Counted from the first letter of the stretch, positions 17,752-29,973 are shown. The stretch: 64,000 nt of DNA from Pseudomonadota bacterium (GCA_023388355.1 JAEWGI010000054.1:84441-148440), one strand, 5' to 3'. A program made the numbers and translations. The notes: generated from the sequence alone by a model not told the origin.

Positions 17752-18612
17752 TTACACGTTGGCAGCGTCCGGCGGCAGGCTGGTGTCCATGGCCGCGGCA
17801 CCCTCGTCGCTGTGCTGGATGGCATGGTTGCCCGCGTCCAGCGCGTACGCGGTCATCGACAGCGAACCGTAGCTGTAGCCCTCGATCAGGGGCTGCGTCG
17901 GCCGCTGCGCCGCGGCCGCCAGTCCGGCGACGTAGAGCAGCGGCAGGAAATGGTCGGTGATCGGCACCGCGGTGCGGTAGTCCGGATGCGAGGCCAGCGA
18001 GGCGATCTCGTGCGGCGCCTCGCGCATCAGCTCGCGCGCCCGCTCGTCGAAGCGCTGCGCCCAGTCGAAGCCGGCGTCGGGCTGCTTCCAGTCGATCGCG
18101 CGCAGGTTGTGCACCACGTTGCCGCTGCCGAGCACCAGGATGCCGCGCTCGCGCAGCGCCGCCAGCTTCGCGCCCAGCTCCAGGTGCCACTCCAGCGGCT
18201 TGCGCGTGTCCAGCGACAGCTGCACCACCGGGATGTCGGCATCGGGAAAGGCGTGCACCAGCACCGACCAGGTGCCGTGGTCCAGGCCCCAGCTGTCGCC
18301 ATCGGCGCCGACCCGGTCGGGATGCGCCAGGTCGGCCACCTCCTCCACCAGCTCCGGCAGCCCGGGCGCGGGGTACTGCACGTCGAACAGCGCCTGCGGG
18401 AAACCGAAGAAGTCGTGGATCGTGCGCGGCCGCGGCATCGCCGTGACCGCCAGCATCGGCACGTACCAGTGCGCCGACACCGCCAGGATCGCCCGCGGCC
18501 GCGGCACGCCGGCCCCGAACGCCCGCCAGGCGTCGGTATAGCGGTTGCGCTCGAGCGCGTTCATCGGACTGCCGTGGCCGAGGAAGGCGGCGGGCATGAG
18601 GGGGGCGGTCAT
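17752..18612 (-). CDS. 4,5-DOPA-extradiol-dioxygenase-like protein (YgiD/DODA family)
   Basis: This 286-residue class III extradiol dioxygenase (LigB fold) uses a non-haem metal. Likely ligands are His13 in FLGHGSPMN, a histidine in SAHWY near 47, and the late His in ITDHFLPLLYVAG near 232; LGSGNVVHNLR is a family signature. Bacterial members (YgiD) open catechol rings such as L-DOPA in vitro, but their natural substrate is unclear. A TAGAGT -10-like box lies about 26 bp before the ATG. It is a single gene, convergent with the aminotransferase. Confidence 0.92.
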   Translation of the reverse strand: MTAPLMPAAFLGHGSPMNALERNRYTDAWRAFGAGVPRPRAILAVSAHWYVPMLAVTAMPRPRTIHDFFGFPQALFDVQYPAPGLPELVEEVADLAHPDRVGADGDSWGLDHGTWSVLVHAFPDADIPVVQLSLDTRKPLEWHLELGAKLAALRERGILVLGSGNVVHNLRAIDWKQPDAGFDWAQRFDERARELMREAPHEIASLASHPDYRTAVPITDHFLPLLYVAGLAAAAQRPTQPLIEGYSYGSLSMTAYALDAGNHAIQHSDEGAAAMDTSLPPDAANV

Positions 18613-18865
18613 GGGCGCTCCGACGGCAGGCGGCGCTCCACTCTAGCAACGGCGCGTCAAGCCGACGCGATCATGGGCCATGCACCCTGCGTGCCCCCGG
18701 GGCCTTGGCCTGACGGGTCGAACCGGGCACGGCGAAAGCAAGATCCCCCGCTGCGTTCGCGACAGGACGGAAGAAGCACGGCAGGCGTGGTGGCGCCACA
18801 AGCGCCCCACGGTCGCTCGGGCCGCTACCTGCTTCAGGCTGTACCAGTCCGCCGCCCCGCGCCGC

Positions 18866-18871
18866 TACACT
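18866..18871 (+). promoter_or_regulatory. -10 box of the MFS-acyltransferase gene
   Basis: TACACT lies 23 bp before the ATG at 18895. A GGAGG ribosome site at 18886-18890 fits a short leader of about 17 nt. Confidence 0.4.
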
Positions 18872-18894
18872 CGCGATGACTTCCCGGAGGCCGC

Positions 18895-20847
18895 ATGGCA
18901 ACCGACGACACCGCATCCAGTTCCGCGCGGCGCGACCGCCATTCGCAGTTCGACCTGCTGCGCCAGCGCCGCTTCCTGCCCTATTTCACCGTGCAGGCGC
19001 TGGGCGCGTTCAACGACAACGTGTACCGGCAGGCGATCATCGGGCTGCTGGGGGCGATGCTGGTGGCCGGGACGATCTCGGCCGAATCGCGCGCGCTGTA
19101 CACGCAGCTGGCGCCGGCGATCTTCATCCTGCCCTACTTCCTGTTCTCGGCCACCGCCGGGCAGATCGCCGAGAAGCTGGAGAAGCAGCGGCTGATCGTG
19201 ATCACCACGACGATGGAGATCGCGATCATGTCGCTGGCCGCGATCGGCTTCCTGCTGCAGAACATGCCGCTGCTGCTGGTGGCGTTGTTCTGCACCGGGC
19301 TGCAGTCGACGCTGTTCGGGCCGGTGAAGTATTCGATCCTGCCGTCGGTACTCAAGCCCGAGGAGCTGACCGGCGGCAACGGCCTGGTCGAGATGGGCAC
19401 GTCGATCTCGATCCTGCTGGGGATGATCTTCGGCGGCTCGATCTTCCTGCTCGCCGGCGCGGCCGGGCCGTACGTGGCGGCGGTGTCGATCATCGCGCTG
19501 GCGATCGCGGGCAATCTGGTCGCGCGCCGCATCCCGCGCGTGGACGCGGGCGAGCCGGGGCTGCGCATCGACTTCAACATCGCGCGCCAGTCCTGGCGCA
19601 TCTGGCAGCTCACCCGGCGCCAGCCGGCGGTGCGCAACGCGGTGCTGGGGGTCTCGTGGTTCTGGTTCGTCGGCACCGTGCTGACCGCGCAGCTGCCGGT
19701 GTATGCCGAAGCCAACCTCGGCGGCACGCAGGCGCTGTACATCTTCGCGCTGGCGCTGTTCTCGATCGGCGTGGGCGCCGGCTCGCTGCTGTGCGAGAAG
19801 CTGTCCGGACGCACGGTCGAGATCGGCCTGGTGCCGCTGGGCGCATTCGGGGTGAGCGCGTTCATGCTCGACCTGTACTTCGCGCGGCCCGGCGCGGCGC
19901 TGGCGGCCGGGATGTCAGTGCGCGAGTTCGTCGACGCGGCGGGCAGCTGGCGGATCATCGCCGACCTGACGGGCATCGGCCTGTTCACCGGCTTTTTCGT
20001 CGTGCCGCTGTTCGCGCTGATCCAGAGCCGCACGCCGAAGGCCGAGCTGGCGCGGGTGATCGCCGGCATGAACATCCAGAACGCGGCCTTCATCGTGGCC
20101 GCGGCGGTGATCGGCATCGCGCTGCAACAGCTGCTGGGCTGGACGATTCCGCAGCTGTTCCTGGCGCTGGCGATCGCCAACGCGCTGGTCGCGATCTGGA
20201 TCTTCAGCATCGTGCCCGAGTTCTTCATGCGCTTCGTCAGCTGGCTGATGGTGCGCACGCTGTACCGGCTGGAGCTGCACGGGATCGAGAAGCACGTGCC
20301 CGACGAGGGGCCGGCGCTGATCGTGTGCAACCACGTCAGCTACATGGACGCACTGATCCTGGCGGCGACGATCCCGCGGCCGGTGCGCTTCGTCATGTAC
20401 TGGAAGATCTTCAACATCCCGGTGATGCGCTGGATCTTCCGCACCGCGCGCGCGATCCCGATCGCCGGGGCGCGCGAGAATCCCGAGCTGATGCAGCGCG
20501 CGTTCGATGCGATCGACGCGGCGCTGGCCGAGGGCGAACTGGTCGGCATCTTCCCGGAGGGCACGCTGACGAAGGACGGCGGGATCGCCACGTTCAGGCC
20601 CGGCGTCGAGAAGATCCTCGAGCGCGCCGCCGCGCGCGGACAGGTGGTGCCGGTCGTGCCGATGGCGCTGCGCGGGATGTGGAGCAGCATGTGGAGCCGG
20701 CGGGATTCACGGCTTGGGCGGATGCGGGTGCCGCGGCGGTTCCGCGCGCATGTGGCGGTGATGGCGGAAGCGCCGGTGCTGGATGCAGGCGTGACCGCGG
20801 AGCGGCTGGAAGATCGCGTGCGGAGGCTCCGGGGAGACGCGGCCTAG
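18895..20847 (+). CDS. MFS transporter fused to 1-acylglycerol-3-phosphate-type acyltransferase
   Basis: This is a 650-residue inner-membrane fusion. Residues 1-430 are a 12-helix major facilitator domain like the lysophospholipid flippase LplT (FNDNVYRQAII, SILPSVLKPEELTGGNGLVEM). Residues about 445-640 are a PlsC-type acyltransferase with H480-x4-D485 (NHVSYMD) and FPEGT. Together they could flip lysophospholipids inwards and reacylate them. In E. coli, LplT works with Aas, which also has an AMP-ligase (acyl-ACP synthetase) domain; that third domain is absent here. The ATG has GGAGG 4 nt upstream. Confidence 0.88.
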   Translation: MATDDTASSSARRDRHSQFDLLRQRRFLPYFTVQALGAFNDNVYRQAIIGLLGAMLVAGTISAESRALYTQLAPAIFILPYFLFSATAGQIAEKLEKQRLIVITTTMEIAIMSLAAIGFLLQNMPLLLVALFCTGLQSTLFGPVKYSILPSVLKPEELTGGNGLVEMGTSISILLGMIFGGSIFLLAGAAGPYVAAVSIIALAIAGNLVARRIPRVDAGEPGLRIDFNIARQSWRIWQLTRRQPAVRNAVLGVSWFWFVGTVLTAQLPVYAEANLGGTQALYIFALALFSIGVGAGSLLCEKLSGRTVEIGLVPLGAFGVSAFMLDLYFARPGAALAAGMSVREFVDAAGSWRIIADLTGIGLFTGFFVVPLFALIQSRTPKAELARVIAGMNIQNAAFIVAAAVIGIALQQLLGWTIPQLFLALAIANALVAIWIFSIVPEFFMRFVSWLMVRTLYRLELHGIEKHVPDEGPALIVCNHVSYMDALILAATIPRPVRFVMYWKIFNIPVMRWIFRTARAIPIAGARENPELMQRAFDAIDAALAEGELVGIFPEGTLTKDGGIATFRPGVEKILERAAARGQVVPVVPMALRGMWSSMWSRRDSRLGRMRVPRRFRAHVAVMAEAPVLDAGVTAERLEDRVRRLRGDAA

Positions 20848-20865
20848 GCAAGGCCTGAACGACTC

Positions 20866-21008
20866 CCGTCATTCCCGCGAATGCGGGAGGCGCCGTGCAA
20901 CGGACGGATGTCCGGTCATCCATGGATGCAGGGCTTTGAACAGCCAGGCCCCTGGATTCCGGCTTGACCAGCCTGGGGCTGTTGCAAGGCGATTCGCGGG
21001 AATGACGG
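20866..21008. repeat. Palindromic element with 15-bp perfect terminal inverted repeats
   Basis: CCGTCATTCCCGCGA (20866-20880) and its exact complement (20994-21008) bound a 143-bp element. It fills the 221-bp gap between the acyltransferase fusion and ampE. An internal core at 20964-20991 (TTGACCAGCC...) is shared with the elements at 35171 and 39343. No ORF is inside; it is MITE-like. Confidence 0.7.
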
Positions 21009-21068
21009 ACAGGGATGATCTGTCCCGACCTTCACCAGGGGAAGCGATCGGCCTTCGGCTTGCCGCGC

Positions 21069-21986
21069 TCAGCTCACCCAGCCGGCGATCACGAACAGCG
21101 CCAGCAGCGCCAGCCACAGCACCAGCGCGCGCCAGACCAGGCTCATGGCGTCGCGCAGTTCCGGCATTGGCCCCAGCTCGTATACCAGCGCGCTGCCCGG
21201 CGGCACGCCGGCATCGGCATATTCCTCGGCCTCGTCGGCAAGCTCGCTGCGCACGCCGGCGCGCCCGGCGGCGGCGAGGAAGCCCGCATCCAGCCGCAGC
21301 GAGGCGCCGCCGGCGTCGCGCCAGGCGCCGGCCACCATGTCGAAATTGCCCACCAGCGCCAGCGCCAGGGTGGCCGCCTGGGCCGCGGGCCAGTCGAGCA
21401 GCGCAAGCAGCCGGCGCGCGCCGCGCACCACCGGCTGGGGCAGGCGCGCGGCCACCCTGTCCTCGGCGGCCACCGCCAGCAGCCGATACGCCAGCGCGCC
21501 AACCGCGCCCAGCAGCAGGAACCAGAACAGCACCCCGAACCAGCGCCGCAGCGAAGCCTCGAACACCGCACCCACCAGCGCGGCCGGACGCAGGCTCACC
21601 GCATCGCGACGGGTCGCCGGCCACAGCCGCGCCGCCGCGGCGCGGCGGCCCTCGGCGTCGGGTGCATCGAGAACGTCCTCGACGTCGCGGTCCAGGTCGC
21701 GCGGCCCCCAAGCGTGGAACAGCACCGCGACCGCGAACAGCAGCCCCGGCAGGCCGAACATCACCCCGTGCAGCAGCCACTGGACCAGCGCCACCAGCAG
21801 CAGCGGCGGCAGCAGCGCCAGCGCGATGCCGTAGCGTCCGCGCCACGCATCGCTGGCGTCCAGGCGCGCGTCCAGCCAGTCCAGCCAGGCCTCGAACCAG
21901 GCCTGGCTGCGCAGGAAGGCCGTCAGGTCGCGCGCCAGGTGTCCGAGCACCAGGGCGACGACGACCGCGAGCAGGGCGGCGAACAT
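21069..21986 (-). CDS. ampE: AmpE-like inner-membrane protein
   Basis: This 305-residue protein has about four membrane segments (residues 1-18, 60-90, 155-185, 285-303). It resembles AmpE, an inner-membrane protein of beta-lactamase induction that is related to cobalamin-biosynthesis CobD-like proteins. Family features are the central FEASLRRWFGVLFWF segment and the N-terminal MFAALLAVVVALVLGH. No ampD is adjacent, whereas in enterobacteria they form an operon. TAGAAT lies 6 nt before the ATG (leaderless type). Confidence 0.75.
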   Translation of the reverse strand: MFAALLAVVVALVLGHLARDLTAFLRSQAWFEAWLDWLDARLDASDAWRGRYGIALALLPPLLLVALVQWLLHGVMFGLPGLLFAVAVLFHAWGPRDLDRDVEDVLDAPDAEGRRAAAARLWPATRRDAVSLRPAALVGAVFEASLRRWFGVLFWFLLLGAVGALAYRLLAVAAEDRVAARLPQPVVRGARRLLALLDWPAAQAATLALALVGNFDMVAGAWRDAGGASLRLDAGFLAAAGRAGVRSELADEAEEYADAGVPPGSALVYELGPMPELRDAMSLVWRALVLWLALLALFVIAGWVS

Positions 21987-21992
21987 GCGCCG

Positions 21993-21998
21993 ATTCTA
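21993..21998 (-). promoter_or_regulatory. -10 box of ampE, leaderless spacing
   Basis: TAGAAT on the minus strand is exactly 6 nt from the ATG at 21986. Confidence 0.55.
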
Positions 21999-22088
21999 GG
22001 GCCGGGCGGCGGGCGGGGCGAATGGCGCGCGCGCCGGAACGGGCGCGGGCGAAGCGATCGGAGCGGCCGATCGCGGCCCGGGCCGCGC

Positions 22089-22979
22089 CTACGATGCGGC
22101 GGCCTGGTACCAGTGCTCGACCAGCCAGCGCGAGATCGACAGGCGCGGCGACAGCAACAGTCCCGATTCGCGGGTCTCTCCGCGCAGCGCGGCGCCGATC
22201 TCCCCGCGGCTGAACCAGCGCGCGTCCTCGAGCTCTTCGTCGCTGGGGCGCGGCTCGTCGGGTTCGGCCTCGGCGATGAAGCCAAGCATCAGCGAGGACG
22301 GGAACGGCCATGGCTGCGAGGCCAGGTAGCGACAGCTGCGCACGCGCACCGCCGACTCCTCGAACACCTCGCGCACCACGGTCTGTTCAAGCGTTTCGCC
22401 CGGCTCGACGAAGCCGGCCAGGGTGGAATAGCGCCGCGCCGGCCAGTTCGCCTGGCGGCCCAGCAGCAGCCGCTCGCCGTCGCTGACGGCCACGATCACC
22501 GCCGGATCGGTGCGCGGGTAGTGTTCGCTCGCGCAGGCATCGCAGCGGCCCAGCCAGCCGGCGCGCTCGAAGCGCAGCCGCCCGCCGCAGGCGCCGCAGT
22601 GGCGATGGCGCGCGCGCCAGTGCAGCACCGCACGCGCCTGGGCGAAGGCGGTGGCCTCGCGCAGCGGCCAGTCCGCGGCGGCGGTGCGCAGGTCCACGCG
22701 CGGCGCGGCGGCATCGGCGCCAGGATCGGGCGCGGCGAACCAGGCGCGGCCGCCCTCGACCCCCAGCAGCACCGCCTCGCGCTCCAGCGCCGGATGCGCC
22801 GCGCCGGCCTCGTCCAGCGGCGCGCCCCGGCCATCGCACAGCGCGCGGCCTTCGGCATCGAGCCGCAGCAGCCGCGCCGCCGGCCACAGTCCGGCCAGCC
22901 GCCCGGACTGCGTGCGCAGGAATTCGGCCCGGTCGAGCGCGCCTGCGACGAAGGCGAAGGCCGGGATCGCGCCGGCCAC
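22089..22979 (-). CDS. nudC: NADH pyrophosphatase / NAD-RNA decapping hydrolase NudC
   Basis: This 296-residue Nudix hydrolase cleaves NADH and removes NAD caps from RNA. A zinc ribbon with two Cys pairs (HCGACGG; CDAC) lies at about residues 127-150. The Nudix box runs GFVEPGETLEQTVVREVFEE, and the NudC signature SQPWPFPSSLM follows. The order ribbon-Nudix-SQPWPFP is diagnostic. It lies 5 bp downstream of erpA on the same strand, so the two are probably co-transcribed. Confidence 0.95.
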   Translation of the reverse strand: MAGAIPAFAFVAGALDRAEFLRTQSGRLAGLWPAARLLRLDAEGRALCDGRGAPLDEAGAAHPALEREAVLLGVEGGRAWFAAPDPGADAAAPRVDLRTAAADWPLREATAFAQARAVLHWRARHRHCGACGGRLRFERAGWLGRCDACASEHYPRTDPAVIVAVSDGERLLLGRQANWPARRYSTLAGFVEPGETLEQTVVREVFEESAVRVRSCRYLASQPWPFPSSLMLGFIAEAEPDEPRPSDEELEDARWFSRGEIGAALRGETRESGLLLSPRLSISRWLVEHWYQAAAS

Positions 22980-22984
22980 GGGAT

Positions 22985-23347
22985 TCAGACCACGAACGAC
23001 GACCCGCAGCCGCAGGTCGATTTCGCGTTCGGGTTGCGGATCGTGAACTGGGCGCCGTGCAGGCTCTCGGCGTAGTCCACCGAGGCGCCCATCAGGTACT
23101 GCAGGCTGAGCGGATCGACCACCAGGGTGACGCCATCGGTGGTGATCGCCAGGTCGTCCTCGGCCTGCTGCTCGTCGAACTCGAAGCCGTACTGGAAGCC
23201 CGAGCAGCCGCCGCCCTGGATGTAGACGCGCAGCTTCAGCGCCGGGTTGCCTTCCTCGGCGATCAGCTCGCGCACCTTGCCGGCCGCGGCCGGGGTGAAG
23301 TCGAGCGGACGCTGCAGCGCGAGATAGTCGGGGGCGGGCGAAGACAT
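22985..23347 (-). CDS. erpA: Iron-sulphur cluster insertion protein ErpA
   Basis: This is an A-type Fe-S carrier of 120 residues. The three conserved cysteines are present: [12 protein letters not shown] near residue 48, and the C-terminal TCGCGSSF pair. It delivers clusters to apoproteins in the cytoplasm, for example in isoprenoid synthesis. It lies between the DUF6776 gene upstream and nudC 5 bp downstream on the minus strand. Confidence 0.95.
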   Translation of the reverse strand: MSSPAPDYLALQRPLDFTPAAAGKVRELIAEEGNPALKLRVYIQGGGCSGFQYGFEFDEQQAEDDLAITTDGVTLVVDPLSLQYLMGASVDYAESLHGAQFTIRNPNAKSTCGCGSSFVV

Positions 23348-23404
23348 GCAGGCAGGATGGGGGCCGCGCGCCGCGACTTCAAGCGCCGCCGCGGCACGCT
23401 GCGT

Positions 23405-24133
23405 TCAGTCCGCTGCCGGCGCCTGCCGCACCGCCTCGCCCCAGGCCAGGGTCTTCTCCACCTCCGCGCCCGAGGCCGGGACCAGGCGCGCATGCACGCG
23501 CAGCGGCTGGAACCCCGGCGGCAGCACCACCTCGCCCTCCACCTGCTGGAAATACTTGAACGAGTACTCCACCCCCGGCGCATCGGGCTGCTGGCGCAGG
23601 GTGGGCCAGTCCAGCCGCTCCAGCCGGCCCTCGCGGGTGCCCTCGACCTCCAGCATCAGGTGGCCGGCGCTGACCGCGCCGCGGTTCAGGTTCTGGGTCA
23701 GGGTGGCGGTGTAGTGCCAGGCCTGGTCGGTCTGCGGGGTCAGCACCAGCTCGTGCACGGCCAGGCCACGCCGCTTCTCCGTGGAGCCGACGAAGCGCTC
23801 GTAGAAGGCCACGTCCGCGCGCAGCGCCGAGATTTCCTCGTCGCGCTCGGCCAAGGTGCCCTGCAGGTCGCGGTTGGCCTCGCGGCTGATCTGGTCGGAG
23901 CGGGCCAGGGTGGCGACCTCCTGCTCCAGTACCCCGATCCGCGCCTGCGCGGCGGCCGTGTCCACGCCCGCGCCGCCGCCCGGCGCGGACACCGTGGTCC
24001 ACACGCCCCACAGCCCGAACGCGATCGCGGCCATGAACACGCCAAGCACCGCGTAGCCCGCCGGCGAGTACGGCACCACGTCGGCGGGCGCGGGGCCGTC
24101 GGCGTCCGGCCGGCTGGAAGAAGATTCGGTCAT
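23405..24133 (-). CDS. DUF6776-like membrane-anchored coiled-coil protein
   Basis: This is a 242-residue protein. A short cytoplasmic N-terminus is followed by one membrane helix at about residues 25-47 (GYAVLGVFMAAIAFGLWGV). A coiled coil runs from about 60 to 110 (IGVLEQEVATLARSDQ..., DEEISALRADVAFYERFV). A periplasmic beta-rich domain ends the protein. I match it to DUF6776 by its neighbourhood with erpA and its build; the role is unknown. ATG 24133 is chosen over the frame start at 24169 because TATACC lies 6 nt before it. Confidence 0.7.
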   Translation of the reverse strand: MTESSSSRPDADGPAPADVVPYSPAGYAVLGVFMAAIAFGLWGVWTTVSAPGGGAGVDTAAAQARIGVLEQEVATLARSDQISREANRDLQGTLAERDEEISALRADVAFYERFVGSTEKRRGLAVHELVLTPQTDQAWHYTATLTQNLNRGAVSAGHLMLEVEGTREGRLERLDWPTLRQQPDAPGVEYSFKYFQQVEGEVVLPPGFQPLRVHARLVPASGAEVEKTLAWGEAVRQAPAAD

Positions 24134-24139
24134 CGGCCC

Positions 24140-24145
24140 GGTATA
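24140..24145 (-). promoter_or_regulatory. -10 box of the DUF6776 gene, leaderless spacing
   Basis: TATACC (minus strand) ends 6 nt before the ATG at 24133. A TATACT for the divergent DUF4126 gene lies at 24183-24188. Confidence 0.4.
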
Positions 24146-24182
24146 GCGATGCGCGCGCGCCTGCGTCAAGGCGCGCCCGCCC

Positions 24183-24188
24183 TATACT
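24183..24188 (+). promoter_or_regulatory. -10 box of the DUF4126 gene
   Basis: TATACT lies 60 bp before the ATG at 24249. No clear -35 is seen. Confidence 0.4.
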
Positions 24189-24248
24189 CCGGCGACAGGC
24201 GCCGCCAATGGCGATGCCCTGCCGCTTTCCGGCCCGCGAGGAGTGTCC

Positions 24249-24833
24249 ATGTCCGAAGCCCACCTGTTCGCCATCGGAGTGCTGCTGGCCTGGCTGGCGG
24301 GCATCCGCGCCTACCTGACCGTGTTCGGGGTCGGCCTGGCCGGCGCGCTGGGCTGGCTCGACCTGCCGCCGGCGCTGGAAGCCACCACCTCGCCCTGGGT
24401 GCTCGGCGTCTCGGGCGTGCTGGCGCTGGCCGAGTTCCTGGCCGACAAGATCCCCGGCGTGGACTCGGCCTGGGACCTGCTGCAGACCCTGGCGCGGGTG
24501 CCGGCCGGCGCCTTCCTCGCCGCCGCCGCGCTTTCGCCCGACGGCGAGCTCGGTGCCGGCATGCTCGCCGCCGGCGCCGGCGTGGCCCTGACCAGCCATG
24601 CGGTCAAGGCCGGCTCGCGCGCCCTGCTCAACACCTCGCCCGAGCCGGTGAGCAACTGGACCGCCTCGGCCACTGAGGACGTCGTGGTCGTCGGCGCGCT
24701 GGGCCTGATGTGGAGCTATCCGTGGCTGGTGCTGGGCGCGGTGGTGGCGATCGGCGTGGGCCTGTTGCTGCTGCTGTGGTGGGTCTGGCGGCGCCTGTTC
24801 CGGCGCGCGCCGAGGCCGCCCGCCGCGGCCTGA
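24249..24833 (+). CDS. DUF4126 domain membrane protein
   Basis: This 194-residue hydrophobic protein has about four membrane segments. The family pattern is visible: an N-terminal GIRAYLTVFGVGLAGALGW, the ADKIPGVDSAWDLLQT segment, and GVALTSHAVKAGSRALLNTSPEP. Its function is unknown. ATG 24249 has GAGGAG 5 nt upstream and is preferred over GTG 24243, which lies inside that site. It ends 219 bp before the signalling pair at 25053. Confidence 0.85.
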   Translation: MSEAHLFAIGVLLAWLAGIRAYLTVFGVGLAGALGWLDLPPALEATTSPWVLGVSGVLALAEFLADKIPGVDSAWDLLQTLARVPAGAFLAAAALSPDGELGAGMLAAGAGVALTSHAVKAGSRALLNTSPEPVSNWTASATEDVVVVGALGLMWSYPWLVLGAVVAIGVGLLLLLWWVWRRLFRRAPRPPAAA

Positions 24834-24923
24834 GCAGGCGGTCACGGTTCCGTCCGTTCCGCAGCCGCCCGCTGGCGCGCGCAGACGGGGCAGGCATGCG
24901 ATAGTCGCAAGGCCGCATTGGAC

Positions 24924-24929
24924 GATAAT
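24924..24929 (+). promoter_or_regulatory. Candidate -10 box upstream of the REC-EAL gene
   Basis: GATAAT lies about 124 bp before GTG 25053 in the gap after the DUF4126 gene. No other feature is seen in this gap. Confidence 0.25.
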
Positions 24930-25052
24930 GCCGGCCCCAGGGGGAATGGATGATTCGCGTGGCTGCCCAGGCAGGCTCCCCGCTCCGTTGGCTGTCCCGG
25001 CGCGCATCGTGCGCGGTTGCCGGCGCACGCGCTTTGCGGCAAGGTTCCGGCG

Positions 25053-26879
25053 GTGTCTGACGCCAACAATCGCCAACGCGCGGAATTCCCGCCCACCGGG
25101 TACTGGCGCCGCTGGTGCGAGGATGCCGCGCCGGCGGCATTGCCGAGCGTCGAAGCCGCGCCCGAGCCGGTGGCCGCACCGTCGCCGCCCTCCACGTCCA
25201 CGCCCGCGCGGCCCGGCCAGGACGCCTCGCCCTGGCGGGTGCTGATCGTCGAGGACGATCCCAGCCAGGCCCTGTTCGCCGAAAGCGTGCTCAACGGCGC
25301 CGGGATGCAGGCGCAGGTGGCGTCGGTGACCAGCGAGGTGATGGCGGCGATGGAGCAGCTGCGGCCGGACCTGGTGCTGATGGACCTGCACATGCCGGGG
25401 CTCGACGGCGCCGAGCTGACCGCCCTGATCCGCGAACACTCCGAATTCTCGCCCACCCCGATCGTGTTCCTGACCGGCGACGAGGATCCCGAGCGCCGCT
25501 TCGAGGCGCTGGACCTGGGTGCCGATGATTTCCTGCGCAAGCCGGTGCGGCCCAAGCACCTGATCTCGGCGGTGCAGAACCGGATCGTGCGCGCCCGCGC
25601 GCTGCAGTCGCCCGCCGCCGCCACCCACCGGCACCCGGCCACCGGGCTGCACACCCGGCCGCAGATGCTGCAGATGCTCAACGCCGCGGTGCCCGGCGCC
25701 AGCGACGGGGCGACCTTCTTCGTCGAGGTGGCCGGCACCGCCGCGCTGCGCGACCGCTTCGGCTACGCCGCGCTGGAGACGCTGCTGACCGACGCCGGGC
25801 GCCGCCTGGGCGAGGTGGCCGACAGCCACGCCGCCGCACGGCTGAACGACAACACCTTCCTGGTGCTCGCCACCGGCCTCGCGCCCGATGCGCTGGCCCC
25901 GTTCGCACGCCAGCTGCGCGATGGCCTGGGCGAACACGCGTTCGGCGTCGGCGAGGAGCGGGTGCGCCTGCGCGCGGTGGTGGGCTATGCCGACCTGGGG
26001 CTGGGGTTCGAGGATCCGGGCGATGCACTGTCGGCCGCCGAAGAGGCGCTGCGCGCCGCGCGCAGCCACTCGCACGGGGTGGCGGCATGGCAGCGGCCGG
26101 TGTCGGTCGAGGACCAGACCCTGTCGGTGCTGGCGCAGGAGCTGCGCGATGCGCTCGCCTCCGGCCGGCTGCAGACCGCGTTCCAGCCGATCGTCGCCGT
26201 CGCCGGCGGCAACGACGCCCAGTACCAGGTGCTGCTGCGGCTGCACGACGCCAAGGGCACCGAACACGGCGCCGGCCAGGTGCTGGCGGCGGCGGCCCGG
26301 ATCGGCGCCACCCTCGAAGTCGACCGCCGGGTGCTGGAAATCGCGGTCGGCGCGCTGCGCCGGCAGCAGCAGGAAAACCGCGCCCTGCGCCTGTTCGTCA
26401 CCCAGTCCCCCTCGACGCTCTCGCACCGGGGGCACGCGCAGTGGCTGCTGCAGTCGCTGGCCGAGGCCGGCGTGGACGGCGCCTCGCTGGTCGTGGACGT
26501 GCGCCAGGAAGACGCGCTGGTGCACGCCCTGTCGCTGCACGAGTTCTGCCACGAGATGGTGGTGGCCGGGGTCCAGCTGTGCCTGAGCCAGTACAGCTAC
26601 GGCCCCGAGGCCAACGCCCTGCTGAGCCAGCTGCCGCTTGGCTACGTGCGCCTGGCGGCGCGCTATTCGAGCCAGCTGCACGAGCCGGCGGTGCGCGACG
26701 AGATGCGCAGCGCGATCGACCATGCGCACCGCCTCGGACTGCAGGTGATCGGCCAGCAGGTGGAGGACGCGCAGTCGGCGGCAACGCTGTGGATGACCGG
26801 GGTCGACTTCATCCAGGGCAACCTGGTGCAGCGGCCGGCCGGCGAACTCGAATTCGATTTCCAGAACTCGGTGCTGTAG
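25053..26879 (+). CDS. FimX-like response regulator with degenerate GGDEF and EAL domains
   Basis: This is a 608-residue cytoplasmic signalling protein. A receiver domain lies at about residues 60-178 with acidic DD at 68-69, phospho-acceptor Asp111 (LVLMDLHMPG), and Lys163. A GGDEF-like domain (about 195-345) has RLNDNTF where RxGGDEF is expected, so no cyclase activity. The EAL domain (about 358-600) has YQVLLRL instead of an ExLLR motif and is probably inactive, but FQPI and DFIQG are kept. By analogy with FimX it may bind c-di-GMP and pass the signal on, for example to type IV pili; this is inference. GTG 25053 has AAGG upstream. The kinase gene starts 9 bp after its stop. Confidence 0.83.
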   Translation: MSDANNRQRAEFPPTGYWRRWCEDAAPAALPSVEAAPEPVAAPSPPSTSTPARPGQDASPWRVLIVEDDPSQALFAESVLNGAGMQAQVASVTSEVMAAMEQLRPDLVLMDLHMPGLDGAELTALIREHSEFSPTPIVFLTGDEDPERRFEALDLGADDFLRKPVRPKHLISAVQNRIVRARALQSPAAATHRHPATGLHTRPQMLQMLNAAVPGASDGATFFVEVAGTAALRDRFGYAALETLLTDAGRRLGEVADSHAAARLNDNTFLVLATGLAPDALAPFARQLRDGLGEHAFGVGEERVRLRAVVGYADLGLGFEDPGDALSAAEEALRAARSHSHGVAAWQRPVSVEDQTLSVLAQELRDALASGRLQTAFQPIVAVAGGNDAQYQVLLRLHDAKGTEHGAGQVLAAAARIGATLEVDRRVLEIAVGALRRQQQENRALRLFVTQSPSTLSHRGHAQWLLQSLAEAGVDGASLVVDVRQEDALVHALSLHEFCHEMVVAGVQLCLSQYSYGPEANALLSQLPLGYVRLAARYSSQLHEPAVRDEMRSAIDHAHRLGLQVIGQQVEDAQSAATLWMTGVDFIQGNLVQRPAGELEFDFQNSVL

Positions 26880-26888
26880 GGCCCGCCG

Positions 26889-29960
<3,072 letters not shown>

Positions 29961-29973
29961 GTCCGCTGCGCCT

